DNA of 64,000 nucleotides from Panagrolaimus kolymaensis (taxonomy: Eukaryota; Nematoda; Chromadorea; Rhabditida; Panagrolaimidae), in assembly GCA_028622995.1 (NCBI GenBank), contig JAJQJQ010000031.1:2294001-2358000 (forward strand), written 5' to 3'. Below are positions 48,419-60,821 of this stretch, piece by piece. Below the pieces are notes generated by a model. It was not told where the DNA came from and did not search any database. It was given only the letters and a program-made list of their open reading frames with translations. Each line of letters starts with the position of its first letter. Positions within the stretch are counted from its first letter, which is position 1. Both the position numbers and the translations under genes were made by a program.

Positions 48419-50363
48419 AAAGACAAAACAAAAAATATATTAAATAATGGCAGTTAACAACTTTTTTTATGTCCCAAAAAATTTAATTATTTATTATTTA
48501 TTTATTTTAAATGACATTTTTTGTTTATTAAATTTTTGTCAGATGGTATATATTTGACTAAACAAAGTAGGTGCGTTTTTGCACCATCATCCTAATTTTT
48601 TTTAATTATTATTGTTACGATTGTTGTTGATTATTCATCTCATCATTGTTTATAATTTACAACTTTTTTTTTGTATATTTATTATAAAAAGTTTTAAAAT
48701 AAAATATCATTTTTGAGTTCTGCACTAAAAACAAACAATCAAAAAAGTAATAACTCTAAAAAAATTTTTAGTTAATTTTTTGGCGCCCAAAAAAAAGACA
48801 GATTTATATTCCAAAATAATGAGAGAAAAAACATTCACAAGCAAAAAGAGATGCATTTTGTTTTTATGTTTTTACTTTGCATCGGTCGATGTCTAGCTCC
48901 AAAGGTTAATTTTTCTGTCTGTTGAAGGTACGCTTTGCATTTAGTTTTACAAGCTTGCGAAACCTAAATTTGCGCTGCTTTTTTGTCTTATATTTCAAAA
49001 TTATGCTTTTTGAATATTTCAATCATTTTTTTATCTTTTGATTTTATAACAAGTATATGTTTATGATTTTGACTTAATTGCAAACATAATCTTATTATTG
49101 GTTTTCTTTATCTTCTCTTTTTTTTTCAAAAAGAATGTTGAAAAAGAAGGGTTACAAATTAATCAAAATTTATAACTTTTTTAAATTTCTCATTTGCGGA
49201 AGAAAAGACATTTAAACAATATTAATAGTGATATTCCTCATGAAGTACAACAAATATCAACATAAAATAGAAAATGATAAAAAAAAAGATTATGTCTAAA
49301 GAACACTTAATATTTTTGCGAATCATTGATAGCGATGATGATGAAGATGCGATTGTAACAAATGTTTTATTGGATTATCTTTTCATACTAAAAAACTTTG
49401 CTCTTTTTTTATTTGTGTGTTGAATGAATTTACAACAACAAAAAAACATTCACAAACAAAGAAGCTTTTTTGTTTTTTATTTGCGAATCGATCGATATAT
49501 GGCGAAAAAGGTTAAAATTTTGCCTGTTGAAATATGTATTGCATTTATTTTTGCGTGTTGGTGAAGCTGAAATTGATAATGCTTAATTTTTTTAAAAGTT
49601 ATATTTTTTGAATATTTAAAATATTTTTTTTTTCTTTTATTCTAAATTTTATGAAAATTTGCTTTGACTATAAATTTTAAACATGCCCATTTTTGGAGGC
49701 TTAATGAAATTCAAATTTTATTGCTATTAACAGTTTTGGAATATACATACTAAATCATTTTTTAATCATACCATCAGTTAAGCACGACGACGGCATTTTA
49801 ATTTGTTTTGTTCATAAAAGGGTTTTGCTTTTATTTTGGAGTATAAAATATTAAACTCCAATTTTATTTTTTATTCAAAATAATTTCGTTAAAAAAAGTG
49901 TACATTCATTTAAACATAAAATTTATTTTAAATGATTCGAGTATGAAATAATTATTTTCAAATTTTATATTTAAGAATATATTTTACCACTTTTTCTTAC
50001 TTTCTAGCTATTTTGTTTAAAAGAAAATTTTTGTTGCATTCATCGAAACAAAAATAAAGTATAAAGTAATGCAAATTAAAAATTTATAAAAAATTGTAGA
50101 CCATTTTTTTCAATCGGCTGCGTGAAAAAATGGGCGATAATCTCAAGAGATTTCCTGACGACCATCATCGCAAAAAAATAAATAAGAAAAAAGAAGAAAA
50201 ACGACTAAACAAAAATTTGATGACCATTAGCTTTTTTTTCACACGCACGTTTTTTTATATTTTCTTTTTCGAGTGGATTGTTTTTTTAATTGAAAAATCC
50301 TCCTTGAATTATTTCATTCTAAAATATTTTTGATTTAGCGTTGAGTCAATTTTTTGTATTATT
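48419..50363. other. Intergenic with an imperfect duplication
   Basis: No gene seen. A segment at about 48831-49010 recurs, diverged, at about 49446-49620 in the same orientation: aaacattcacaa.caaa, a cgatcgat-type core, aaaggttaa.ttt, ctgttga, gcattta. The period is about 615 bp. Confidence 0.5.
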
Positions 50364-51011
50364 ATGTTTTTGTTAATTATTTCCAGTATTATTCTTTCTA
50401 ATGTTGTTGGATCTCAACCATGGTATCATTCTCGAGAAGTTAGAACTGTGCCAGCTGGTGATCAGCATGCATTTAAATGCGAGACTGGTAATTTTAAAAT
50501 CGAAATTTAAAATAATTTAACTTTTTGACATCGAAAATAAAAACTTTAGAGTGTTCAACAACAATGGATTGCCCCACTGGATTAAGCTGCTTCCAAGCTA
50601 CAAACGATTCCAAAGGATGCTGTCTTAAAGGTATAATAACAATTTTAATCGAAGGTTTTAAACATTTTTCTTTTAGCTTTGAAACCCAATGAAACTGGTT
50701 GTGTCATCGATGACCAATGCAAAAGAGCCTGTGAATCCACACATTGCGATAGCTCTCAATCACCTCCCCGTTGTTTATGTGATGCAGGACGTCATTTTCT
50801 TTTTAATAAATGCTGTAAGTTTAAAAGCTAAATCCAAAAAGAGAATGAAAAACAATAATATTTTTTAGGGAAAAAGTGTCCGGAATTTGCTCATCCTGAA
50901 CCCTCAATCGATTCAACAGGTTTCAGTCAATGTATTTTGAAAGTTGATACCAAAACTGCCTTAAATTATATGCGACGATTTAGAAGACAAATGCGAAGCA
51001 ATTTTTGTTAA
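50364..51011 (+). CDS. Small secreted protein with one EB-like module
   Basis: Exons 50364-50487, 50550-50630, 50677-50814 and 50869-51011, all joined in phase 1, give 161 aa. The signal peptide is MFLLIISSIILSNVVGS. A first Cys cluster (CETECSTTMDCPTGLSCFQ...GCCLK) resembles a lustrin half-module. The next exon is EB-like (GCVIDDQCKRACESTHC...CLCDAGRHF). The tail contains RRFRRQMR, a basic stretch that could be processed. The phase-1 exon structure matches the exon-module style of the A-D array just upstream, so it may be a small relative or a broken-off module. No enzymatic or inhibitor residues recognised. Confidence 0.75.
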
Positions 51012-51517
51012 ATTTTAAAGTTAATGTTATAAATAAAAATTTAAATTTTATCGTTTCTTAAACGTCTCAAAGATGAAAACATATTTTTGTTAACCTTTTA
51101 TTAAATATTTTCAGTCTCTGAACTTTATTAAATTTTATAATAAAAATTATATTTCATACATTTTTTAGAAATTCGACGAACGATTATAAAAAACAATAAA
51201 TTTGAAAAAAAATTTGTAAGAAAAACAAGAACACAAAAATTATAGTAAAAAAACCCATTAATATATTTTGCGTCATTCATTTCTAATTTTTAACGCTGTC
51301 AATTTATTAAATACTGATGACAATCAAAAGTTCATCATTCATTTCTAATCATCAATAATTCTTGTTTTCATTAGACCAATCGTTTTCGCAAAAAAAAATT
51401 TTTTAAATCAAGAAAGGTTTTTGGTTTTTGTTTGTGCGATTATTCCTTTTTTTATTTATTAAATTATTGATTTAAAATTAAAAACGCTCAAAGTTTTTAA
51501 AACAACAGCTGAAAATA
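51012..51517. other. Intergenic, nothing recognised
   Basis: AT-rich, containing a local direct repeat of tcattcatttctaat (near 51275 and 51335). No coding potential. Confidence 0.5.
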
Positions 51518-52276
51518 ATGAAATCTGTTTTTGCTTTCACTTTTTTATTTATTTTTTTATGTTTGATTGCTGTAGCCGATGCCTTTTTGGCTTCTGCATT
51601 TAATTCTGTCGCTGGAGTTGGAAAAGGAAAAACTCCTAATTGTCATAATTGGAGCGATTATGGGCCATGTTTTAGTACCAGTGATCGAAGCTTTTGGAGA
51701 AGTCTACCAGCCCAATGTTATCAAAATCAACAAATGAAGGTATACTTTCCTTTTTCTTTGTTTTTTAGGGATTAAAAATTTAATTTTTAGTTGATTGTTG
51801 GAATAGGAAATCCAATAGTTCAAAAAATTATGGATTATGCAGAACTTTTTAATAAATCCGCAAACGCTTGTGGAATGTGTAATATTCAAGTGGCTTGTAG
51901 CCCCGGTTGTTCATATGCTCCCGGAGCGAATACTATTGGAGTTGCAGATCGAATTTGCAATCTTCCAACTGAAAAGCAAGCTTGCGCTATGACTCCTGAA
52001 GCTTTTGATGAACAACAAGGTCAATGCTCGGTTTGGCCACCACGTGGTTTAACTTCAGGTCAATTTTTGGGTCAACTTGTTCCAGTAAATATTCGAGATC
52101 AAATTTGGGGAATGAAACCTTTAAATTGCATTAGCATTGGAAAGCGATGTTTCTGTTGTTGCGCTCCATATAAACCAAATCCATGCGATGCTAAATGCAC
52201 TTTGGATCCATGCAGCGATGGCACCAATTTTAGTAAACAAGAAATTCGCGAATTAATTCAATCTCGACGTGGTTAA
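51518..52276 (+). CDS. Secreted cysteine-rich orphan (235 aa)
   Basis: Exons 51518-51739 and 51791-52276 join in phase 0. The signal peptide is clear ([22 protein letters not shown]). The mature part has a conserved-looking [12 protein letters not shown] near its start, then [16 protein letters not shown] and a Cys-dense [17 protein letters not shown] toward the end. An amphipathic tail ([14 protein letters not shown]) follows. It resembles nematode-restricted secreted Cys-rich proteins, but I cannot name the family. No relation to the lustrin/Kunitz array is visible. The 266 nt after the stop separate it from a convergent gene. Confidence 0.8.
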
Positions 52277-52542
52277 AAAAATTTAATTAACTTTTCAATT
52301 CAAAAAATTCCCGGCTTTGAAAATGTTTTCTTAATTGTGTTTATTCAAATTTTAGCGAAATATAGTTTTTAATAAAATATATTTTATTCGATATGTTTTT
52401 GAAAATAATAAATTTTTTACAACAAAATATGTAACACACGTAAAATGCCAAAAAACAAAAACAAATACTATAACCAAATAATAAAAATCTGAGTATCATA
52501 GCTAACTTTTTTTGATCTAAAAATAAATTTACTTTTGCCCAA

Positions 52543-54968
52543 TTAAAAATTCTTTTTATGATGAAAATGCAATTCTTTTAATTCATTATTATCGTGTAAC
52601 GAACGAGAAATGGAACGCGAAATTTGTCGAAATGATCCTGATTGATATTGGGGAAATGGTTGCGGTTGCGGTTGCTGTGATGGTTGTCGAAAGGATGGTG
52701 GACCTTCCATTGGGCGAAGAGGAGAACCCGCTTCTTTTGCAACTTCCACTGCTCCGAGCATTTGAGTGGGATCAATTTTAATTGGAACACTTCGTATCGA
52801 AAATTCTGGCACTGTACTTCGAGATAATGTTTCGGCAATATCTTTGAGTTCAGATTTTATGGAATTTTTTGTTGCAGAATCCCCGGATAAAAGATCGATA
52901 TCCGATATTAGTTTCAGCAACTTAGAAGATGCCACATGTGAAACTAAGTCTTTGTCATTCAAATTTGATTGCAAAATTGAAACTTGCTCTTTCATTAATT
53001 CAACTTCCTAAAACAAAAGTACTTAATGGAAGACGTAAAAATTTGCATAATTCATACATTTAATGAAGATTGTCTACCACCATCATTGGTATAAAAAGTG
53101 GATTCTCCAAAAGTTACAGCATCCCCAGGTTTTTTAGCTATATGTTGGGGTGTACTTTGGGCTGAATATGAATGCAATCTCATTAACCTAAATGGTTGTT
53201 GTTGCTGTTGATGGCGACCACCATTAACTCTTTTAGCAAATCCATTTTCTCTTCGTTCTTGATTAGGATGGGGTTTGCCTGCTACAGTAATATGTGAGAA
53301 ATGTGTAACTCCATATGTCGCGGGTTTGGGGTATTTCTGAAATGAAAGTTTTTTTTTAATTTCTTAAAATTATTTAAATTTTACCTTTGGCGAATGCAAA
53401 TAAAGACAATATTGAACAAAAGCATGAACATCAGAAATAGGCGGATATCTCATTAAAAATTGCATCGCTGTTGAATAATCTGCATTCAAAAGTAAGGGTC
53501 GAATTTGAATGAGCATTGCAACAAATATATCTTCGATTATTGTAAATGATGGACGATCAGAAAATATTACATCCCAAAGAAATAATAAATCAGGAAATGG
53601 AAATTCTCTGCCAAAAAGTAATCTCAGCCATCGTCTAAAAATATGGAATATATACTTTTTTACCTCAAAAATTATTTGGAAAACTTACAATCCAAAAAGT
53701 CTTGGACTTATTTCCAAAACATTCAAATGACTCCAAAGGGCTAAATCGGTTTCACGCAAACGCCGATCAAAAATAACTTCGAGTTTTTCAATCCATGGAG
53801 CTTTGGGTTGCTTTCGGGAGGAATCATTGCTAAACGAAATTTTCCTTTTTATTCGATTTATTATTTGTTTATCAACGAACAATGAAAATGGTGAAGATGG
53901 AGATCTAGGAATGGGTGGTTGTCGCTCAGAAAAGTTTTCATCTGCCACAGTATAAAATCCTTCCACAATATCCATGGCTTTTGAAAAAATATCATAGGCA
54001 TCATGTTCAATAAATTTTGGATCATTTAAAGTTTCAAGCAATTGGAAATCGGATTGACTAATCTCACTGAAAATTATGTAAATCATAAAAAGGAATATAA
54101 AAAATTCAAAATTCTTACCTCTCAATTTTAAGCTCAATAAAATGTTCAAAAGAGTGTTGATCTGCGTGTAAAACAAAAAGTAAAGGAGCTAAAATTTCAT
54201 GCATTCCCTAAATTCTAAATTTAATTAACTTTTATATTAAAAACTCAAAAGCATACTTGTCGATACGAGATTTTTGGATTTCTTTTAGCATAAATAAATA
54301 AAATATCAGCCATAACTTGACGAACTTTTTCAGAAGAAAAAAAGCTAACTTCTGGAAAAGTTCGATGAACATCTTTTCCAATAATATCTTTAATTTTTTG
54401 ATCTTCAAAATATTGCTGCCATGGACTCTAAAAATAAAACTCTTTTTGAAGGGGAATATATAAAATTAAAAAGTAAATTGTTGCTTACGTCAGTTTGTAA
54501 TGAAAGTGGATTATTCATTCCTAAATCCATATCAAAAATTTCTTCTTCTCTAGGGTTGGCTGGAATCTAAATTATTCTATCTTTCAAAATTTCCAGATAA
54601 AATAAGTCAAACCTTTTCCTTCCATATTTTATAATTTTCTCGATTTTGCTTTATCCTTTGCATCCATTGGTCTTTTTTTAGAGGTAAAGAACCTAATAAT
54701 ATCTAGAATCAAAAAGCTTTTTAATTCATTAATTAAAAATTAAATTAAACTAACCCTCCATGCAATGGATCTAAAATGTGAATCCCTTAATGCTCCAGAT
54801 CGGCAATATTTATTTAATAATTCATTATTTTCACAATGTTTAATTAAAGTATTCCATTGCTCTCTAAAAAAATAATATAATTTAATTTTCATTTTATCCA
54901 AATTTAATTAAATTATTAAAAACTTACTCAAAAATTGAGCGCATGCTTCTTTGGTGATTTGTATTCAT
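52543..54968 (-). CDS. TBC1D5-type Rab GTPase-activating protein
   Basis: Ten exons on the minus strand: 54968-54928, 54863-54755, 54702-54613, 54566-54489, 54427-54257, 54207-54119, 54066-53689, 53634-53385, 53336-53058, 53007-52543, giving 649 aa. The TBC domain carries both catalytic fingers: IGKDVHRTFP (IxxDxxR) and YRQGMHE (YxQ). Family-specific strings match vertebrate TBC1D5 closely: FRSIAWRILLGSLP, GMHEILAPLLFVLH, LRWLRLLFGREFPFPDLL and YPPISDVHAF. The N-terminal EEQWNTL keeps a W-x-x-L core where TBC1D5 has its LC3/VPS29-binding motif. The C-terminal third is Gln/Pro/Ser-rich and disordered. TBC1D5 switches off Rab7 on endosomes together with retromer and in autophagy. Confident at subfamily level. 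Confidence 0.93.
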
Positions 54969-55849
54969 TTTTGTTGATTTATTTTTTTCTATCTATCAAT
55001 ACATACCACGTTTTTTATTATTGTCCTTGGTTTGCTGATATATAAAAAAGAAAAAGAACAACGACGACCCGCAAAAAAATAATCAACTTTTTTTTCTTCA
55101 CAACTATCACCACTGCGCAGCTGATTTTTTTTCGTTACCGGACTTTTTGCCAATATGACCTTTAAACTACAGTAAATTAAATATTTACAAAATATATTAT
55201 TTCTTTAAATCTGAAAACCTTAAATTAATTAGAGTTTGTATTGTTTGGAAATTTCAAAGAAACATAGTCTGTAAATTTCGCGAAAAACAATGGACATAAA
55301 AAAATTTTCATCTCAATTTCGATGAAGTGTGTGAAAAAAAGAAATGCATTGTTTTAAACATGCCATTCTTTAAAATAAAACAAGTTGGACCCAAAGTAGG
55401 AAAGACTAAACTAGGAAGTATGGTCCAATAAATTGCTCAAAGTCAAAATAGAACAACGAACATTGCTTTTAGAAAAGCCATAAAAACATGGAACAACAAC
55501 ACTTTTTTCTAATTCTAAGCCTTTTTAGGGAAAAAACTAAAAAAATAACATTTTTTCTTTGTTGAATTCAAAGAAGAAATAAAGAATAAATTTTTTTTGG
55601 TTGGTGTTATTGAAGTTTTTTATTTTTTTTGCTGGAAAAAATTACGAAAGTTAGTTTCAGCAACAGCGTGTTTTTTCATTTTTTTATTTTTTGGTGAAAA
55701 CAAAAAAAGAAAAAAATAAGGATTGGTTTCATGGCTGCTCGGATGTTGCTGTTGTTGTTATTGCTCGTCTGCTAATGAAGAGATAGAAATGAGTAGCTAG
55801 CAACGATAAATAACTTCTTTCTTTTTTTATTCATTCTTTTTTTTTTTTT
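54969..55849. other. Divergent intergenic region
   Basis: Between the TBC1D5-like start and the next plus-strand gene. AT-rich, no coding frame. The right end is a long poly-T tract and a good acceptor (tttttttttgcag, AG at about 55852-55853), 30 nt before the next ATG, a probable spliced-leader site. Confidence 0.5.
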
Positions 55850-55883
55850 GCAGAATTTTTTCATTAAAAGGCAAAGAAAAAAA

Positions 55884-56836
55884 ATGAAAAATACTACTAA
55901 TTTGGCTGTGGTTAATGGAGGAAAACAAGAACAGCAAAATGAAGGAACTAATAATGGTGAAAATAATAATGGGGATACTAATTCCACAACAGTGGTAAGT
56001 ATTTTTTTAGAAAAATGAAAAATAAGAAACTAATTCCATAAAAAAATTTTTTAATTAAAAGGTTATTCTTCGCCGACGACGACGACAAAATTCCACGACC
56101 TCCTCAAAAAGCGACGACGAAAGCATGAATTTTAATAGCAGCATGGAAAATGAAAATCAAAAAACCACACCAGAAAATTCTGGAAAGCCTACACCCATTG
56201 AATTTGATATGTCTTCAACCATGACAACTATAATAGTAAGTTATGGAAATTTTGACAATTCTAAACGTTATGTCAGCGAAAAGGAAGTGGACACTCAAAT
56301 TGGTATCAATGAAGTTGGAACAATCGCTGAGTAAGTTTTTTTCTTTCCATTTTTTTCCATTTTTTTCCTTCATTTTTTTCATGGATGAAAAAAACAATGA
56401 TTAAAACACGTGTGCTTTTTTTTCATTTTTTTCCATTCTTATCAATTTTTTTCTTCAAAAGTGTAAACAACCAATGACCCCCAAAGAAAAAAAAATCTGT
56501 GACTCAAATCAAAAATTGATTAAACCATTTCTTTTTGCTTTTATTTAGTTTTTTCTTTTCAGCCAATGTTTAAAAGAAAGTAAAGAAACTCAATATGAAT
56601 CCCAAAAGCTTAACCCTGAAAATTTGAGAAGAGTTGTAAATTCTTTAATAACGAATTCGAATTTCCTTCAAAATTCTTGTGAAATGTCAGTTTTTTTATT
56701 TTTGCTATTTTCAATCATTTTTTTTTGTGTTAGATTTTTAACTTGTTGAAGAAAAAAATGACGGAACTAAATTTTTTTTTTCATTTTTAGACTTGAAAGT
56801 GAATTGCAAAAACGCGCCATTCTTGACACTTTTTGA
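55884..56836 (+). CDS. Unrecognised 182-aa hydrophilic protein
   Basis: Exons 55884-55994, 56062-56330, 56563-56685 and 56791-56836 join in consistent phase. The N-terminal half is Asn/Gly/Ser/Thr-rich and disordered, with a basic patch VILRRRRRQNS followed by SSKSDDES. The C-terminal third looks folded (NPENLRRVVNSLITNSNFLQ...) and ends ILESELQKRAILDTF, probably a short helix. No TM or signal peptide, so cytosolic or nuclear; the Arg cluster could be a nuclear localisation signal. I do not recognise it. It converges on the channel gene at 57166. Confidence 0.6.
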
Positions 56837-57165
56837 TGACACCTGTGTGTTGATGTGATGGCAAAATGACAATGTGACAACAACAAAAAAATTGTATATA
56901 TTTTTTCACACTTTATATTTTTATATTTTTTGCTTTCTATTTTTTATTTTTTGAATTCTGTACATACACAATTTTTCTTTACCCTAACCTTGAGGTAAAA
57001 AATTTAAAATAAAAAAACGAACTATTATGAAAAAATATAACAATAAAAAAGACAATTTTGGAACTCGAATTTCTTTAAGGTTTAAAGCATCTGGAGAAGA
57101 AGAAGAAAAAAAACTAACAAAAAATAACAATAAAAGAATTTTTTATGGAAGGATGGAGATATTCT

Positions 57166-60100
57166 TTACATAGGACGATCCATTTTTATGAAATATATAG
57201 TCCAGTAACTAAAAAAATTAAATTAAAATATGATTTTTACTTTATTTTTTAGCTGTGAAAACTCACATAATATTGAATAATAAAAATGACAATGGGAACA
57301 TCATCATTGAAAATCTATCAACCTATAAAAAGAAATTATTTATTTTGATTTCTGTGTTTATGACTCTTGTGTTATTTCTTTTAGGTCCGCTATCGCCTGC
57401 TTTTAAAAACCAAAAATCTTTGACCTCTGAGTTGTGTGCTTACCTGTACCGATGTGACCGTCCAATCCCGATCGGGTGGACATAAAGTTTGTGAGAGCCA
57501 TTCTGAAATGGATAACCACCAATGATATTTTTTCTCTCGAATATCTTCTATTTCATCATCGGGTGTAATAACCGTAACATCAGTTGTTTTAGTTCCACCA
57601 AGTGCACGTTTAAGAAAATTGCTGGCGCTATTATTAGTTGATGGTGTTTTAGCAACTTCATCATCATCTTTATGAATTGGAGATAATAAAAATCTTTTCC
57701 TCACTCCATCATTATCACTTCCATTACTTTTTCCATCACTTTTTCGAGTTTTCCTATAATAAAAAATATGTATATTTAAATGGCTTTCATTAGCCTAAAA
57801 TGGCCCTTAAAAAATAAAATACTGTACCTTATTTGATTTAACCAATGTCCTAAGACTTTCGACCCAATTTGCTTCTCTCTTTCCCATCTAAAAAAATTTA
57901 ATTTCGTTGAGAGACAAATTTGTTAAATATGGATAAATTTTACCTATTTAATTGACAAACAATAGCAAGCTCAACTAAAGTACAAAAAATAAATATAACC
58001 GAAAATATCATCCATACATCCAAACATTTTATATATGATACCCTTGGTAAATGGCGTAATACATTACCAAATTGGAATGTTAATGCAAGAAGTGAACTCA
58101 CACCCAATGTAATTCTTAAATATTAAAAATTAATTATAAATGATTTGAAATATTTTTTAAGATTACAAACCTAGCTGAAACACTGCGAACATCAAAAAAG
58201 AATCCAACCCAACTGCTAATAACTGTTAAGGAAGTGGGGAAATAACTTTGAAATAGATAAAATCCATAACGGCGAGCAAATGTAAATTTAACCTAAAAAA
58301 TATAAAAATTATAGCAGCTATGAATTGTTAGTAAAAATTTACAAAATTTTCGTTTAGCATTTTTTTACATTCGAAAGTTTTTTTTGAACGGAAAACTTTT
58401 TTACTTTATTAGTAAACATTTTAGTGTAATGGTTAAAAGAAATTTAAGATATCATCTCTCACATGTTTATGTTTAATCATTGATTTTGAGACTAAACTGC
58501 TGTTAGTTAAACTTTGAAATTGCACTATTAAAGAAGACATCTCATGGAGCATTTGAGCCTCGTGGGAAAAGAAATAAAGAAAGGAAATGTGGCAAAAAAT
58601 TTAAGATTTGCATCAAAAAAATAAACTCGACCAAGACACATAATGCACATTTTTTAAACTTTTTACAAGCTAGATTCCTTTTTTTATAAATTCAGTCAAC
58701 GAAATTTAAAAAAAACTTAAATTTTAAATTTAATCGAAAAAAATCTTAAATCTGCCAACTTACAATCGCCCTTTGCCAATTACCATTAGGATATTGAAGC
58801 TCTTGATGATCGGTACTCCAACCAATTAAATCAAAATCAGGCAATTCCACTTTTTCCATCATCGTTATAGGAATATCGTGCCATTGCAGTTTTACTTCAT
58901 CAACATTAAATGAATAACTTTCTGCAAAATTAAAAAATAAATATATAAAACAATCATTCATAAAAAAATTTAAAAAGGTCCAGAATAAATAATAATTCTT
59001 TGACGTAAAAGAAAAAAACTAACCAAGTACTAATTCGCATTGAATGCTGTCAAATGGAAACATTTTCTGCAAATGTCATATTTTTAATTGCTACTGAACA
59101 CAACACTCATCATAATTTTTTATGTTTTAGTTGCTTTCTGCTTTATAAACTCGATTTCCGAAGAAAAAGATAAGTTCAAAAAGCAAACGCAAAAAAGAAG
59201 TAAAAAAGTTAGTGAATAAAAAATTTTATATAAAAACTAAAACAAACAACTAACTTACCAAATCCATGTGACATGGAGCTTTCACTTTCAACCTGAAACA
59301 AAAAAAAGTGAATGAAAAGTTTTTAAATTTTTTAGGACTCCCAAAAACTTTGAAGGGAAAAAATAGAAACGCTTGTTTTTTAGTTGTAAAATATAAAAAT
59401 AATTTTTGTGTTGTTGGGTGTCAAATTAAATAAAATTTTGAAACCAAGAAAAAAAAATAAATAAAAAACAACGACAACAAACCTAAAATTACTCCAAACT
59501 AATCCATTTTCATAAACAATAATAAAGCTATTTTCTGATGGACTGCTATGAATTGAAGATTCTTTGGAATTAATTATGCATGTATCTGCAAAAAAACCAA
59601 AGAATAAAGCTTAGTTTTCTTTTAACAATTGATTTAGTCATGCAGAAAAAAAATAAAAGATACCTGGATTCCAAATCTTTGTTCTAAAATCACTTTTCAA
59701 AGTTATATTCGTGGCACAAATATTCAAATGTTTGAAAGCCAGCCTTGGATCCAACCAAATTTCTGAATACATTACATCTAATTCAAAATCGCCTGTTATT
59801 TCGGAAATACCCGAAACACCCTAAAATATGAATCAATTTTTAAATTGTTTATTTTTTTGTTTGTTAATAGTTTTTAGCCAATTTCTTGGTTATTTTTTTA
59901 GACAAATAAAAATAACACATTTTTCTTTTATTTTTTGTCTATTTTTTTGCAATGGAATGGAGCACTCACTAATTTTTTTTATTTGTTTGATTTTTAGCTT
60001 TTCCATCTTCTAATTAAAGACCCAAATGAAGAAAAAAAAATGAAGGGAAGTTAAAAGCTCTTTCAGGACTAAGGAGACGCGTGCAAAAATCGCACAATTC

Positions 60101-60821
60101 CAAAACCAAATTTTTTTTTTGGGAAATATATTTTTTTCTTAGGTTTTGCTTTTTATAGAAAGCAAAAGCATTCGAGAGTGAAAACACGGAAGTGACAGAT
60201 TTTTTGACCTTCTTTAAATAAATGTATGTTTCACACTTTAAAAAAATTTATTTTTGATATTTAAAATTCTATATTCTTGCTTTTTTTTCTCGTTTCTTTG
60301 CCCTAAGAAAAAAAGTTTATTGGAATATAAAAGTTTGTTTAAGAAACATATTTCTAAGATTTTTTGAATAATAATTATGCGCAAGCATGGATGTATGCAT
60401 GCTCCCGGAAGAAAGTGGCATATTGCAAAGAAGAAGAAAAAGTTAATGAAACAACGAAAAAATAATAATAATAAAAAAAAGAAGATAAATAATTATTATT
60501 GAATGACGAAGAAAAAAACCACGCGATTTTTGATAATAAAAATAAAGAAATGCAACGACATACTTGAACATGCATTTCTATCGTAACATTCACTCCTTCG
60601 GCTTCAGGTAATAAATGTATATCATAATCTTTTAACATAATATCAATAATATTTCCTAAATTTATGCTATTTCTTGTACACCGTTTACCCATAAGCGCTC
60701 CATTAGAAAATGAAATAAAATTTGAAAAAATTATAATATTTAATAATAAAAGTTTTATAATTGAAGAATTAAATATTCTGTTTTTACCAACAACATTATT
60801 ATTTATAATAATATCACCCAT
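57166..60821 (-). CDS. Orphan Cys-loop ligand-gated ion channel subunit (anion-type family)
   Basis: Twelve exons on the minus strand: 60821-60564, 59820-59664, 59585-59483, 59292-59259, 59066-59024, 58921-58764, 58292-58171, 58114-57944, 57887-57828, 57753-57444, 57322-57267, 57208-57166, giving 504 aa. A signal-anchor-like hydrophobic N-terminus ([15 protein letters not shown]) precedes the ligand-binding domain. The Cys loop spans two exons (PCHMDL / [12 protein letters not shown]) with exactly 13 residues between cysteines. M1 begins [16 protein letters not shown]2 reads [17 protein letters not shown] after a VSAR linker. M3 is followed by a long cytoplasmic loop, and M4 is split over two exons ([15 protein letters not shown] / IYW). 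It resembles nematode lgc-32/33/34-like orphans, but the exact group and ligand are not fixed. ATG 60821 is the first in frame. Confidence 0.9.
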
